A stretch of DNA of 64,000 nt from Taudactylus pleione (GCA_031769625.1 JAUIMM010000636.1:2569501-2633500), one strand, 5' to 3'. Shown: positions 45,489 to 56,744, counted from the first letter of the stretch. The notes: generated by a model not told the origin, from the letters alone. Numbers and translations: made by a program.

Positions 45489-46441
45489 AGACCCCCTACA
45501 TCCTGACACCACAGCCAGCTTACACCAGAGCTATTCATTCCCGTGGAGAACTCGGTCGAGCCTTGCTGCTTCCAGAACCCTCTCTACCCACTACCCGCAG
45601 GGCCACACTGGGCATCACACCTAGCAAAGCTCTGTGCACCCCTCCTGATCACAACTCCACCTGCCTGACCCAGGCAACCACGCACTGCCCCCCGGGAGCA
45701 ACCAACACTAGATCCACTCGCAGCTGTTCGTCCATCAGCAATCCCTAAGCGATCCACAGAAACAGGCATCCACAAGGCAGCGGGAGCAGAATGCGAGCAA
45801 TGCGGTGCACCAAGACCCACAGTGCAAAAGCAGGCTACCACCACACACAGAGCTACCTCCATCCGTTGACATCGCAGCAGCCATCCAACACCGCATCTGC
45901 AAAAGGAAACTCCAACACCAGCTACCAGCAGCCCAAGCTATCTTCACCAACAAATCCTACTGGTAGGTAAGTGACTTTGAGACTTATACCCCTGCGCGGG
46001 ATGCCGCCAGGGTGTACATCCACAACCACCAAACCCCCTGCCAACCCACCACACCCCTCCCCCCGAGACATCCTAAGACTGTTGACCAAAGGTCCAGCAG
46101 GGGTAACATGTCGGTCTATTGAACTGCATGGAAAGAAGCCCCCTAAAAGGGTCCACTCACCTCCCCAGTCTCCACCCCCACACACCCCCAAGTGGATCAC
46201 TTACCCCACCTGGGTGCCTGGGACCGAACAGGATTAGTACTGTGTTTTTTCCAATAAACCTTTTGGCTCCCATTTCTTTCTCTGTCTTCATTTTCTCACC
46301 CACCACCTCCAGTCCATTCGACCCCCCTCCCTCCCTACACCCCATCACTCCACACACAACATCGAACACAAAAGACCACGACATACTATTACTCCAGCAT
46401 TACACCCATAGGGCGAGCATACCCTTTGCACCCTCTACCCC

Positions 46442-47266
46442 ATAGTTGTGGGAGCTGTATGAAAGATTTTTATGGTGACAGGTTGAGGATGATAATGTAT
46501 AAATGTATTTATATATATATATATATATATGTGTAAAAAAGCTCATATCTGGCTGCAGACTGACTATGGATTTTAGCCATTTCTAGCTGGCACCTGCATT
46601 CAGTCTCTCATTCTGCAGCTTCTTGGCTATCAGCAGTCTCATGTTCTACTTGGTATCCTTTAAAACTAATGTATAAGTTGCATCTTTATTGCATTGTCTA
46701 CATCTCCAAATGTTTGAAGGTAGTTTGCAAATACATGTTCAAGGCAGAATCATCACTAGAATTATTAGAGGCTTCCAAAAGCTGACAGGTATTTGTCCAA
46801 TGCCCGATGATTCTCAGGAACAGAGCTAATGTCTGACTGGCTCCCTATGTGGGATTGGACTTGCCTCCAGGAGTGCTTGAATCAGTTGATCTTTGGTCTT
46901 GCTGTCACTGGCAATTCCGTTAGTCACACATTTTGCCCTTGTCAGCTGTTTAAAAGCAGCTGTCATCTTGGTCCTCTCTTTTTGCCAAATAAGATAGAAA
47001 ATTCAAACACAAGAAGGGAGAGAAAAAAATATTTGCACTCTATGTCTTTAAAATGTTTTAAACATTTAGTTTGGTCTCTGATGAATTAGACTACTATTTA
47101 TCTCTCAGAAATCACACACCCCTAATTCACTTAAGTTTTTAAAACATATATATCACCACCCCTGCCTCCCATATGTAATGGGCCCAGTTTTAAGATACTA
47201 TTTCTAACTGCTGTCAAAAACCTTGTTAAGTTCAACACATGCTTGAGCTTGCATAATGTGGGTTTG
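46442..47266. repeat. ~0.8-kb direct repeat A, copy 2
   Basis: Second copy of 42959-43775, in the same orientation. It continues past the repeat into TGATGAAGCGTTAATC, the probable original flank, whereas copy 1 runs into the PLE. Confidence 0.9.
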
Positions 47267-47447
47267 ATGAAGCGTTAATCAATAAAACAACCAGATGGTA
47301 TTTTTAAAGAAATTATTACACTCCCCAGTATCTCTCCCACTCACTATTACTTTTTCATATAATATAACTGTACCCAATTCAGAGTTTTTTATGAGTGACA
47401 CACTCCATATATTAAGCCTTAAGTACTCCCTACAGCTACAATTAAAA

Positions 47448-48262
47448 CCCAGTTATTATAACCTTTAATAATAACCTGCTGTATGTATACTGTATGCAGT
47501 ATGGATTGGCTGAATTCACATGCAAAATGGATCCAGTAAGAACCACAGAGACAAATCTTATCAAATTAAGTTTAATATGAGCAAAATACTTACAATGCTT
47601 ATAGTATATACAAAAAAAAAACAATTAATAAGAATGACATAGAAAGATAGTCTTAGGCAAATAATTTTCTTAGAAACAAAAATGGTTAAAAATGAACAGT
47701 CTCACTTACATGAATCTGTGTAAAGACACAGTTATATGTAGCCATTTCCAATATCAGATTGGTTTCCCAAAAATTGTACAAAGTTTTAGAATCCTACATG
47801 GCATTTTATGCCTGCCTAGGCTGTCACATAGCCCTCTTTTTTTGGCTTTCTGTATCAATGCATATTAGCAAAGATCCAGCTTATTGACACAACATTCTTT
47901 TGGTGGTGTGTGAGTGAGGGTCTTTGATATAGGTTCAGAGTCTGTGATATTTTACAGATCTTCAAGGAATTTGGGGAGTAGATTAACATGTCATGCAAAC
48001 ATTGACTTATTGATAACAAGAGTCAGCATACTAAACTTTATGACCTTCCCATAAACTGTTATCTGTTCCTTGATCTGAGCATCTCCCTCTGTCTTCAAGC
48101 AGGTCAGGAGAAATAAACCATAAATTTTAAACTGTGGTTAAGTAAATACACAAATAAAAGTTAATTTGCAGGTCACCATGCTGGTAATTAAAATAAATAC
48201 ACTTCATAACAGAAAGGGTTACGTGAGGTCTAATACCTGTATCTCATGATTTATCCATCACA
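47448..48262 (-). repeat. LTR-like direct repeat, 5' copy (coding sense)
   Basis: Partner of 40848-41639. On the coding strand it would begin near TGTGATGGATAAATC (48262 downward), compatible with a TG start. Confidence 0.6.
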
Positions 48263-48489
48263 ACAATTATCTAGGGAATATAAATGCAAAACATACAATT
48301 GGTAAAAATTAATGACACATGCTTGTGTGTTTGCTAATAAAGATAATTAAAATAAAGTAAATTCAATCTTTTGCTTCATTTACCATCATTCCTAATGGAA
48401 TACAGTAATATCCAGAGAGCAAAAGTTAAACTTTTCTCGCCCAAACATAATGTAGATGTATTAAAATGAAACACATTTATATATAATAG

Positions 48490-48650
48490 CAATATGTAAA
48501 ATCTGCTTAATTTAACAAATTTGTCTGAATGACAGTTTTTGTCTGTTTTCCAGTGTTTGGGAGCAAATGGTCAATTGCCAGATTTTCATTCCAACCAGCC
48601 AACTATTTGGATGGTTGAAAATATAGTCTTTATGTGAATGGTCAGCATTA
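48490..48650 (-). repeat. Dispersed repeat, GCTGACCATACAC family, copy 2
   Basis: On the minus strand GCTGACCATTCACATAAAG, TTCAACCATCCAAATAGTTG and TTTGCTCCCAAACACTGGAA follow the order of 8722-8960. Confidence 0.6.
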
Positions 48651-48926
48651 GATCCAGACAAACAGCACATGAGCTTAGGACAAAAGCAGCAACAGGTACT
48701 AAATGCTGCAAGAACAGAAGGGATTGACAATCTAACAACTGTACTTATTTTGGTTTTCAAATTAGGGTGACTTTGTCCAGACTGCAAGGACAGTTGGGAG
48801 GTATGACCTATTTCACACTGCTCTGCTCATTGAGTGGGAGCTAGTTGCAAAAAAAATAGTGATGCACAAAGCATTGTCATTTGAAAGGCAAGGGAAAGGA
48901 CTAGTGACCTAGCACTGTCAAAATTG

Positions 48927-49140
48927 GTTGCCACAACCTCTAAATCAGTCAGTCCTCAGGACCCCACACAGTTCACATTTTCTAAGTCACCTAGCAGTTG
49001 CACAGGTGCATTCATTACTCACTGACACATTTTAAAAGATCCACAGGTGGAGCTAATTATTTCACTTGTGATTCTGTGAGGAGACCTGGAAAACATGCAC
49101 TGTCTGGGGTCCTGAGGACTGAGTTTGAGAACATGTGCTC
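48927..49140. mobile_element. hAT-like MITE, GTCCTCAGGACCCC ends
   Basis: CAGTCAGTCCTCAGGACCCC at the left is mirrored by GGGGTCCTGAGGACTGAG and TTTGAGAACATG at the right. The interior folds (CACCTAGCAGTTGCACAGG, TCCACAGGTGGAGC). A partial inverted copy lies at 22435-22555. Confidence 0.65.
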
Positions 49141-49477
49141 TAAATGATGGTCATGCCATCTGTGGCAGCATGGCTTGGACCCACCTCTCTCTCTATATAT
49201 CCCAGGTTTGTCCATGATTTAAAACCTGATATTGGCATAATAAGGAATAGTGCAGCAAAACTAGCTATAGCATTGATTACAAGATGTAGCTGCTTCTATT
49301 GGCAGCATATAACTTGCTTCTACTGTAGGTGTGATTTTCAATTTTTGACCTGTCTCACAATTTACAATACTTATTTTACTGTATGTGGTTTAGTAGGAGA
49401 AATGTGTACAGGTAGTTTATATGCTTAGTGTGGCTAATTAGTAAAGAGAAAAAAGCCCCCAGATGAACTTTCCTAAT
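49141..49477. other. Non-coding spacer
   Basis: No gene visible; a 94-codon frame at 49144-49428 shows no family features. Confidence 0.45.
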
Positions 49478-50325
49478 TTATAATTTTCATTGTTTAAATG
49501 GGCACTGATGTTAGGGATTAAGAAGAAAAGAAAAATCGGCATACAAAAATGAAAATAAATAAAAAATAAATAATAAAATATGAAATCATAAATTAATATA
49601 ATAAAAATAAATGAATATAATAAAAATTAAACAGAAAAAACAAGTGAAAATAAACAGAACATAAAAGAAAAAAATGAGTGTACCACTGAAACCAAAAATG
49701 TTTAAGCTCTTTTAAGGAACATGTGGCCGGCAGGTGCTAGGTAGAGAGGGGGTGGCATGCGGGTGCTGGGAAGAGAGGAGCTGCCCATGGCCCTGGTGAT
49801 TATTTTCCCTGCGGGCTCTGTGCAAGGTGACTGGGAAGAAGGAGCCACCAGAGCAGCCTTGCCTGGTGCATCCTTGCCAGATACAGTGCCAGTAATGACT
49901 GCAGTGTACACCTGTTTATCTGCATCTTTGGCTGCCGCGTTCAGCTGCTGCTACCCCACCACCACATCGTGGAGTTTCTGTGTATAACAAGCAGCGTAAG
50001 GACACAGCCAGCACTGGGAACAGAAGACCCAGGTAGGGACAGTTAGGTTTTTTGCTCTGGACAATAAATACCAGTGCATTTGGACCCGGACCTGCCTCAC
50101 ATGTTCCTTAAAAGAGCTTAACATATATGGTTTCAGTGGTACACACATTTTTTTCTTTTCTGTTCTGTTTATTTTCACTTGTTTTTTCTATTTAATTTTT
50201 ATTAAATTCATTTATTTTTATTATATTAATTTATGAATTCATATGTTATTATTTATTTTTCATTTCTCTTCATTTCCTAACATCAGCTTTTGGTTCCCCT
50301 TTTAAACATTATAATTTTATTTTAC
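49478..50325. repeat. Long inverted repeat (foldback), arms ~245 bp
   Basis: The left arm (ATAATTTTCATTGTTTAAA ... CACTGATGTTAGGGATTAAG ... AAGCTCTTTTAAGGAACATG, to about 49737) is the inverse of the right arm (CATGTTCCTTAAAAGAGCTT at about 50099 ... CCTAACATCAGC ... TTTAAACATTATAATTTTAT). Arms are extremely AT-rich; the ~350-bp spacer is GC-rich and non-coding as far as I can tell (69-76-codon frames on both strands at 49702-49987). Confidence 0.8.
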
Positions 50326-51260
50326 TGAGCAGCTTTTAATTCAAAACATTTAGCGCAGTTTATTTTATATACTTTTTATAATTTTCATTATTGTCTCTAG
50401 AAAAGTGGAAAATAATACCTCAAAATCAGCACAGTGAAAAAAATATCTTGCAAACTTTATCTATATATTTTAGTTTTACACATATTTGAATTATGTACAT
50501 ATTGTTTGAGAGAAGTATGTAAAGTGTCCTATGTACTTATTACTACAATTTTTCTGTTAGTTAATATATAATATATATTCAGTTTATTTATCCTCATGAC
50601 ATAAATACACTGAAATAGAAACTGTGCCCTGCCCAAATGCAGGAGCAATAAGCTAAGTAAGTTCTTACATTTTTTCGTGTAGTTTTATTGAATGTCTGTG
50701 GGAACAATTCATTACATTCTAGTACTGCCAAATGGGTAATGTCACACAGAACCTCCAATTTACTATACCGTGTAAATCTAATAAATGTCCCCATATGTCT
50801 CTTATAGAGCTTACAATACTACAAAAACTGATTTACTATCTTCAAGTGCACCCCTGCCTGTACCAAGCAAGAGCATGTGGCGTGGAGGTTAGCTGTAAAA
50901 CCATATTAACAGTGACATTACAAGAAATAAAGCCTTGATAATTATTTAAAGTAAATTTCAGGTTTTTTTTCCAACAGCTGCTGTTACACTGAACATAATA
51001 AGTGCTGGAAGAAAGGTAAAAACAGCTGCTTTAGTAGAAACACATGTTTGCAGAGTATTGCATATTATGAAAATGTTTGTGTTACAACATAAAAATAATA
51101 AGTTTTGACAATCCAGATGCACCAAGTGTATCATTCCTGTACAGCAATACAGTCAAGATGTTCTATGTAAATGAAACTGTCCTATAATATGTGCCTAATG
51201 GAATATTAATATATAATATCCTGGGTAATTTTAGGAGTTATGTCCAGACTGCAACTGTTA
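50326..51260. other. Non-coding, nothing recognised
   Basis: AT-rich, with no gene or repeat ends visible. Confidence 0.5.
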
Positions 51261-51519
51261 TGCGGCGTCCACACTAGACGATAAAAGTGAACGATATGAA
51301 CGGTAACCATATTGTTCAATGATATATATTGTTCATATTTACTAGTGTGTATGGTCCGAACGACCAATGATTCAATGATGTGGCAGGATTACGTCACTGA
51401 ACGATATTGTTAGTGATATCGTTTAGTGTGTATGCACTATGTCGTTTGGCCAGCCGTTCAAGGGCAAACACTGACAATATCGCTCATGGAGCATATCGTC
51501 TAGTGTGTATGAGCCTTTA
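51261..51519. mobile_element. MITE with CACACTAGACGATA ends
   Basis: Left TGCGGCGTCCACACTAGACG and right CGTCTAGTGTGTATGAGCC are inverted; the interior is rich in CGATAT and TTCAATGAT/ATCATTG motifs in both orientations. Similar in style to 21683-22030 and 34738-35527. Confidence 0.65.
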
Positions 51520-51540
51520 GTTCTTAATGCAGTACACAAT

Positions 51541-51995
51541 GTAAGGGTGTGGTATGATTGGTCAACAGTTATCGCGCCGACGTGCATAAAACTGTGGACA
51601 TTCAGCATATCAACCTACTTACCATGTCGAAAGTAGCCATGTCAACATTCATCATGTCTACACAGATGATATGTTGACATGTTGAACTGTCGACCAACCA
51701 TTTTAGGAGATCTAGTGGTGTCTTACCTTCTCCCGGCAGCAGCAGGAGATTGAGCGTCTTCTTCTACGTCCCTGTGGTCACGTGTGGAGCAGTTCCAGTG
51801 TGGACATCTCAGCCGCTGCGTTCCAGTGAGTATTCTATCCCCTATCCCTAATGCTAATCCCTACCCCCTAATCCCCCGCTAGTGCCTAACCCTAACCTCC
51901 CACCCCCTCATCCTTAACCTAACCTGTCCAGCGACACATAACCGACAGCATCCTCAGACTGTCGACATTTCACATTGCAGCATTTCAAATGAGCT
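51541..51995. repeat. TGTCGAC-rich repeat with CCCTAA-like tract
   Basis: ACCATGTCGAAAGTAGCCAT, CATGTCAACATTCATCATGT and GTTGAACTGTCGACC at the left, and CTGTCGACATTTCACATTG at the right, suggest one element. The middle holds a CTTACCTTCTCCCGGCAGCA segment and a degenerate CCCTAACCCTAACC run (51837-51925). Ends are uncertain. Confidence 0.45.
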
Positions 51996-52195
51996 GAATT
52001 AGGGTTCATTTCATGTTAAAATAATTCTTCATATTATATCTTGATTATATTTTTCTGGTGTGTGTGTGTTTTTTTTAGTTACCAAGGTTATTATATGTAG
52101 CTCTAAAGCTGTGTAAATACCTGAAAGATTAGAGGATCAATCTATGATTTGTTTATTTGACAGAATAATAATGAAATAATCCAGAGAACATCCGA

Positions 52196-52500
52196 TTTCC
52201 TGTATACACACTACACAATTATTCCTATATCTTGTCCTATATCCTAATTGTCATTTCTTGAGATGATGTTTTTTTACATACAGTTTGTCAGATAGTGTCT
52301 GTACACACTGCACTTGCTGCACGACATCGGCTCATCGGGACCAACAAACCTCATGCAGCACTCCTGATGACGGGAGCCGACCTGTTGGGTTTGATAACGA
52401 CAGTTGGCTCCAGGTGCTGTGTACACATTGTGCAATAATCTAACAGAACAGCCCAGAATTGGCTGATCGGCCTGAGAATTGCACAATGTGTACCTAGCTT
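52196..52500. mobile_element. Small TIR element, GTGTACCTAGCTTA end
   Basis: CTGTATACACACTACACAATT at the left and GCACAATGTGTACCTAGCTT at the right are inverted with mismatches; GGGACC/GATCGGCC phrases in between resemble 34738-35527. Confidence 0.5.
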
Positions 52501-52794
52501 ATCTCAGCCATTACAAAATGTTATCTGGAGACCAGGAATATATGTTTTCTCATACTCATCCAAGGTACAGTAACCCATCACATGGCTTTTAATCTCATTT
52601 TCTTTAGCAAAATTTTTGTATGCTGCTAAAGTTACAACTAGAATTTCCTTTCTGCTTAATTAACTGTCATATTCAAATTAGCTGTCATATTCTGTTCTGA
52701 ATTTGCAACATATTTTGCAAAAACAAAACCAGTTAACGACCAGTCACAAAATGATACAAGGATTTGATAGATCCCTGGTATGGATATTTGTGCA

Positions 52795-52965
52795 AGTTTA
52801 TTTATATAGCACAACTAAATGCACAGCACTTCCCAAGACTACAACACCGAGAATAATATGCAGCGCAAAGAAATGGATAAAAGTTAATTGCCAGGCATAG
52901 AAAAAAACATAAAATGAGGTTCCTGTCTCTTGAAGCGTAATGTCTAATTAGGTTTGTCGGGAAAA
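52795..52965 (-). mobile_element. L2/CR1-type LINE or SINE tail fragment
   Basis: CAAGTTTATTTATATAGCAC at one side and GAGGTTCCTGTCTCTTGAAG then TGTCTAATTAGG at the other form, on the minus strand, a common tail (CCTAATTAGAC ... GCTATATAAATAAA). Confidence 0.5.
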
Positions 52966-53511
52966 CAAAGAAACAATTTTAGTCTATATCAACCTAAACT
53001 AGGTGTATTTCATAAATCAACTGTTTCATGTCTAAAATTTGTATTCGGAATTTAAAGCTATGCACATTTTTTATTCAGTCTTCATTTCCTATGTTCGAAC
53101 AGCTCTTAATAAATGACAACCAAACTCAGATCTGCACTTTAACACGTTTTATGCTTTAATAGAGCAAGCATTCTATGATCTTCGTGTCATGTTTCAGTAC
53201 TAACAAGATTACATCTCTGCATTTACAATTCATAAATGTATTTTCAACAGCGTTTCAGCTCTACGTGTGTAAAAGAATGTATCATTTAAATTTTACCGAC
53301 CAACTAAATGTAATATATTTATTCCTAGTAAGTTGCAATGATAAAATGTCCACAGTCATGTAATTCATTGTTTTGCTTCAAGCTCCTACTTGTAACGGCG
53401 AATGGCTGTTTTCTGAAGTAGAACATGTCCACTAAATTGTTAGACTGGGTTGGAGAAAAGTGCCTAACCTGTTTCAGCTCATCCTCTTCTAAGTAAATCC
53501 AGTTACAGATT
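52966..53511. other. Non-coding spacer
   Basis: No gene or repeat ends visible. Confidence 0.5.
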
Positions 53512-53519
53512 TTGAAACT

Positions 53520-53695
53520 GAGGGTTATATTTACTAAGGTGCAGGTTTTTAGAAATGGAGTTGTTGCCCATAGCAACCAATCAGATTCTACTGATCATTT
53601 AACTAGCACCTTCTAGACAATAATAGCTAGAATCTGATTGGTTGCTATGGCCAATAACTGCACTTTTAAAAACCCTCACATTAGTAAATATACTC
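53520..53695. mobile_element. hAT-type MITE with perfect 8-bp duplication TTGAAACT
   Basis: Ends GAGGGTTATATTTACTAAGG and TTAGTAAATATACTC; TTGAAACT occurs exactly at 53512-53519 and 53696-53703. Inside, GCAACCAATCAGATTCTA and TAGAATCTGATTGGTTGC pair, so the 176-bp element is one long hairpin. Structural relative of 63416-63587. Confidence 0.85.
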
Positions 53696-53703
53696 TTGAA
53701 ACT

Positions 53704-54675
53704 TGCTTTTTAGCATTGACCTTGTGGCTGCCTGATTTTTTGCTTATACGACCAGTTGAATGAGCAAAGTTTGCCAAACACCAGAGCATTTAACTGGATT
53801 TGTGTCAGTGAATGCAAAAAGTGAATGTATTTTTGGTGCACAGGCTAGGATACCTGCACACGTGAATATGGAGAGAGATTGGCGGGAAAGACATTAGTTA
53901 TAGCAAAGACATATCAAGGGGTTAAAATGTTAGAAAGAGCAAATGCAAAAGTTACTACAGCATTATAAATTGCTCAGTTGTCAGCGTCAATAAAAGGTCA
54001 ATATACTGTCAGCAAAGAAGAATTTACCTTTTTACAGAAAGAGAATAAAATACATTTAATCACATCCCAATGGAATATGCAGATTTCACGTTGCAAAGGA
54101 GTACATTTAATATAGATTTATTAGGCTACACTAAATAGGCTGTAGAAAGGTGGTACAGTATGATGTAGGATGTAGGGAGGGTGTCAATAATGTACACCTA
54201 TAAGGGATTATAGATGCAGGCAATGTAGATGCAAAAACCCTCATTCTCTGCATTTGTGCTGGAATGAGAAATGCAGATTCAGCTGTACATAATGTGGGAG
54301 TGTATCTGTATTCATACTTTTAGTCTATTTAATAAATCTTAATATAAGTGTGTTGTGCTAGCTACCTTCATATAAGCAGTGTGGTCATGCTGCCAGCATC
54401 ATCTAGTTATAGAGGGTTAATAGGACAGACTCCTGTCTATTTGTTACCTATATAGGAAAAATATTAAGTGGGTTTGGGGTTTCCTAAACTGATCATAAAA
54501 CATCCCCTGTCAGTGGTGCTCTGCAGAGACCTCCTCTAACAATGTTATATGTCCAGCCCCTCTGTTTTACTATAACATTTCTTAAAATAATCTTTATCAA
54601 ACTTGTTAACAGATTACAAACTACAAACTTGATTACAGACATATATGACACAAACATTGCTCTCCCTCTCGTGAT
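53704..54675. other. Non-coding spacer
   Basis: No gene or repeat boundary visible. Confidence 0.5.
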
Positions 54676-54905
54676 GTTAGATGCTGTGAGGTGGTCAAAA
54701 TTGACTGGAAATGACGGCATAAATATGTTATTGATGTTAATAATAGAATAAGAAAAGTTACATGATTTCAGCAGTTTAAATACATTTTTAAAGAAATCCA
54801 AAACAAAAACAAAACTTTAACCAAAACGCTTAAAGGTGGTTTTGCCAAAACCAAAACACAATGACTTAGAACCAAAACTGAAACAGGGGGTTCTGCGCAC
54901 ATCTA
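54676..54905 (-). mobile_element. hAT-like fragment, TAGRGRTG family
   Basis: Right end GGTTCTGCGCACATCTA (reverse TAGATGTGCGCAGAACC), with the CCAAAAC-rich tract and GTGAGGTGGTCAAAATTGAC inward, as in 56745. The other end is missing. Confidence 0.6.
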
Positions 54906-54994
54906 TTACCAAAGAGATGTGAGCTTCACTGCATTAAGTCTGCATGTTGCAGCCCTTAGATCATCCCCTTGGTGTGACAAGATGGTAACTGAAA

Positions 54995-55618
54995 CAGGGC
55001 CAAAACTAGGATTTTTGTCACCCGGGGCAAGACAGTAATTTGGCACGCCCCAGGTAGTGCTCCCTGCAGCAGTGCCCCTATAGCAATGTCCTCTCTTCAG
55101 CAGTGCACCTATAGTAATGCCCCCTGAAGTAATGCCCCTGTAGTAGTGCCCATATAGTAATGCTGCTGTAGTAGTGCCCATATGGTAATGCCCCCATAGT
55201 AATGCCTCTGTAGTAGTGCCCATATTGTAGTGCCACCATAGTAATGCTCCTGTAATAGTACCCATATGGTAATGCCTCCATCGTAATGCCCCTGTAGTGC
55301 CACTTAACCAAAAAAAAAAAACTTACCTTAAACCCTGCTCCTACGTCCACGCCGTCAGGTCCACCCGGTTGCTCCTCAGAACTATGGTGTCTCATATTGC
55401 CCGTGGGGAGAGTCGGAAGCTTGAGTTTAGGAGAGAACTCCAGCCTCTGGCTACAGCGGCACTACAGGGAAGGAGCCGGGTACCCGCTGGTAATAAAATC
55501 TCAGTGGGCATCCGGCTTGGAGCCCTCCTGCAGCGCCAGGCTTGAGGACACTGGCGGAGGGTGAAGTGGTACCATCGGTGCACGTGCACCTCCTGCCCCC
55601 CCACTAGTTGCAGCCCTG
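54995..55618. mobile_element. hAT-like element, CAGGGCCAAAACTAGG end, with minisatellite
   Basis: Ends CAGGGCCAAAACTAGGATT and CCACTAGTTGCAGCCCTG are inverted with mismatches; the flanks do not match. The minisatellite (55040-55310) produces a repetitive 119-codon minus-strand frame that is not a gene. CTTACCTTAAACCCTGCTCC after it parallels the CTTACCTGAATCCCCGCTCC that follows the minisatellite at 16600. Confidence 0.65.
55040..55310. repeat. Minisatellite, GTAGTAATGCCCC(C/T) units
   Basis: Degenerate 18-19-base units (TGTAGTAGTGCCCATATAGT, AATGCCCCCATAGTAATGCC) in higher-order pairs of about 37 bp. Confidence 0.9.
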
Positions 55619-56744
55619 GCTGAGGACCTGCCAACTCACTGCTGACTCCCAGCAGCAAAACCCATCCTCCCTTGCAGCATTTCTTGGGAAAAACCAGTGA
55701 GTCTGTGTTTGAAGTGCAAACCTGGGGTAGTTTATCTCAGGATCCCCTCATTTTTGTGTGCCACGATAGTGTTGCAGATCCTCCTAACAACTGCTTTGTG
55801 GAAAAAGTTAACTTTTCAAAATTCTTGCTAATCCCTGCAGTGTACATTTCTATCATATACAGTAGATGAATAAGGGTCTATCTGACTCCGTACTCACTTA
55901 GGTCCTCTTATTCAGTGTCATCTGCAGTCATGCTGATCTCGTAATTGGCGTATTCCACACCAAGGGTATTAGGACTTTGGCATCCTGATTCATGCACTGT
56001 GGCAGCCTTGGTACAGATAACACTTGCGTTAACCTTGTAGTTATAGATATGTTTAGTCTGGGGTGATGGCGTTTGCTAGCACTAGGTTCCAGGGCCCATA
56101 ACCTATTAGCAGAATATTGAGGAGACAGTAGGCTGAGTATGACCTGATAGCAGAGTAGACTGTCACTATAATGTTCAAGCAGACTTTGCTGGGAGCAGTA
56201 GTCCTTCAGACAATAGCTAAACCAGGGTGAAATATGCTTGGCCAAAAAGCATGTGGTGTTAAGTATGTAACACAGTTGTTGGTGCTGGTGGCAGGTAGTC
56301 CACACTTGATACAGTTTAACTAGTTCATGGTACAGCTTAACCAGTTCTTTGATTTATTGAATCAGATAGAACAACAAGTGGCAAATGACACAGGGATATC
56401 ACAGGTGTAACAGCAGTATTCAGATTTTATACACAGTATAGAGGCAGCCTGGAGATCAGGTATTGCTAGCCCTTGTAGTATGCCAGGTTTGGTAATTACT
56501 AATACACCGGCAGATGGTAGAGTTGGTGTCCTATACTAAAACGGTGGTGGTACAGTATCCTTGTGGGTCATCTACAGTATGTGGCTCTGGGTGGCTCTAT
56601 ACTGTGAGATCTTCTAGGCCCGTCCATCCTCATGGAACACCAGGGAGTATAGAAACACACAGTAGCTACAGGGAAGCAGTGCAGGAGTGCACTCTTTCAA
56701 ACACTTTACAGATTAATTAAAAATATTAAATTAATAGTTTTTAC
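55619..56744. other. Non-coding, nothing recognised
   Basis: No gene visible; the 125-codon minus-strand frame at 55928-56305 has no recognisable domain and ordinary composition, so I do not call it. Confidence 0.45.

Larger units (their letters stand above)
43776..46441 (+). mobile_element. Penelope-like element, 5'-truncated, endonuclease deleted
   Basis: It begins inside RT coding sequence right after repeat A1. RT motifs run to about 44640. A C-rich non-coding part follows, with four promoter-like modules (45016-45390), a TTTAAA box (45415), a hammerhead-like core (45454-45488) and AATAAACCTTTTGGC (46248). The last 1.8 kb looks like a PLE terminal repeat and leader joined to the truncated RT, as in partial tandem PLE copies. 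No GIY-YIG domain was found. It ends exactly at repeat A2 (46442). Confidence 0.75.
40848..48262 (-). mobile_element. Old LTR-retrotransposon shell with nested LINE and PLE
   Basis: About 0.8-kb direct repeats at 40848-41639 and 47448-48262 behave as LTRs of a minus-strand element. Next to the 5' LTR (coding sense) lies a leader and a gag-like start. Before the 3' LTR the coding strand has GGGGGAGGTGACATGA, a plausible polypurine tract. The rest of gag-pol is absent and the interior is filled by a LINE fragment and a PLE. The LTRs differ at many positions and by indels, so insertion was ancient. No primer-binding site or target duplication was recognised, so the class is inferred. Confidence 0.5.

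Noticed and set aside
42959..47266. Repeat A as the Penelope element's own terminal repeats
   Set aside because: It contains a gag-like start and LINE margin on the opposite strand and lacks the hammerhead core and AATAAA found in the PLE itself.
51837..51925. Interstitial telomere-like CCCTAA run
   Set aside because: Too degenerate and embedded in a dispersed repeat; CCCTAA phrases of this sort occur in element interiors.
54906..55395. 119- and 105-codon repetitive frames
   Set aside because: Translation of the GTAGTAATGCCCC minisatellite.
55928..56305. 125-codon minus-strand frame as a gene
   Set aside because: No recognisable domain, no splice context or homologous copy visible; length is within chance for this window.
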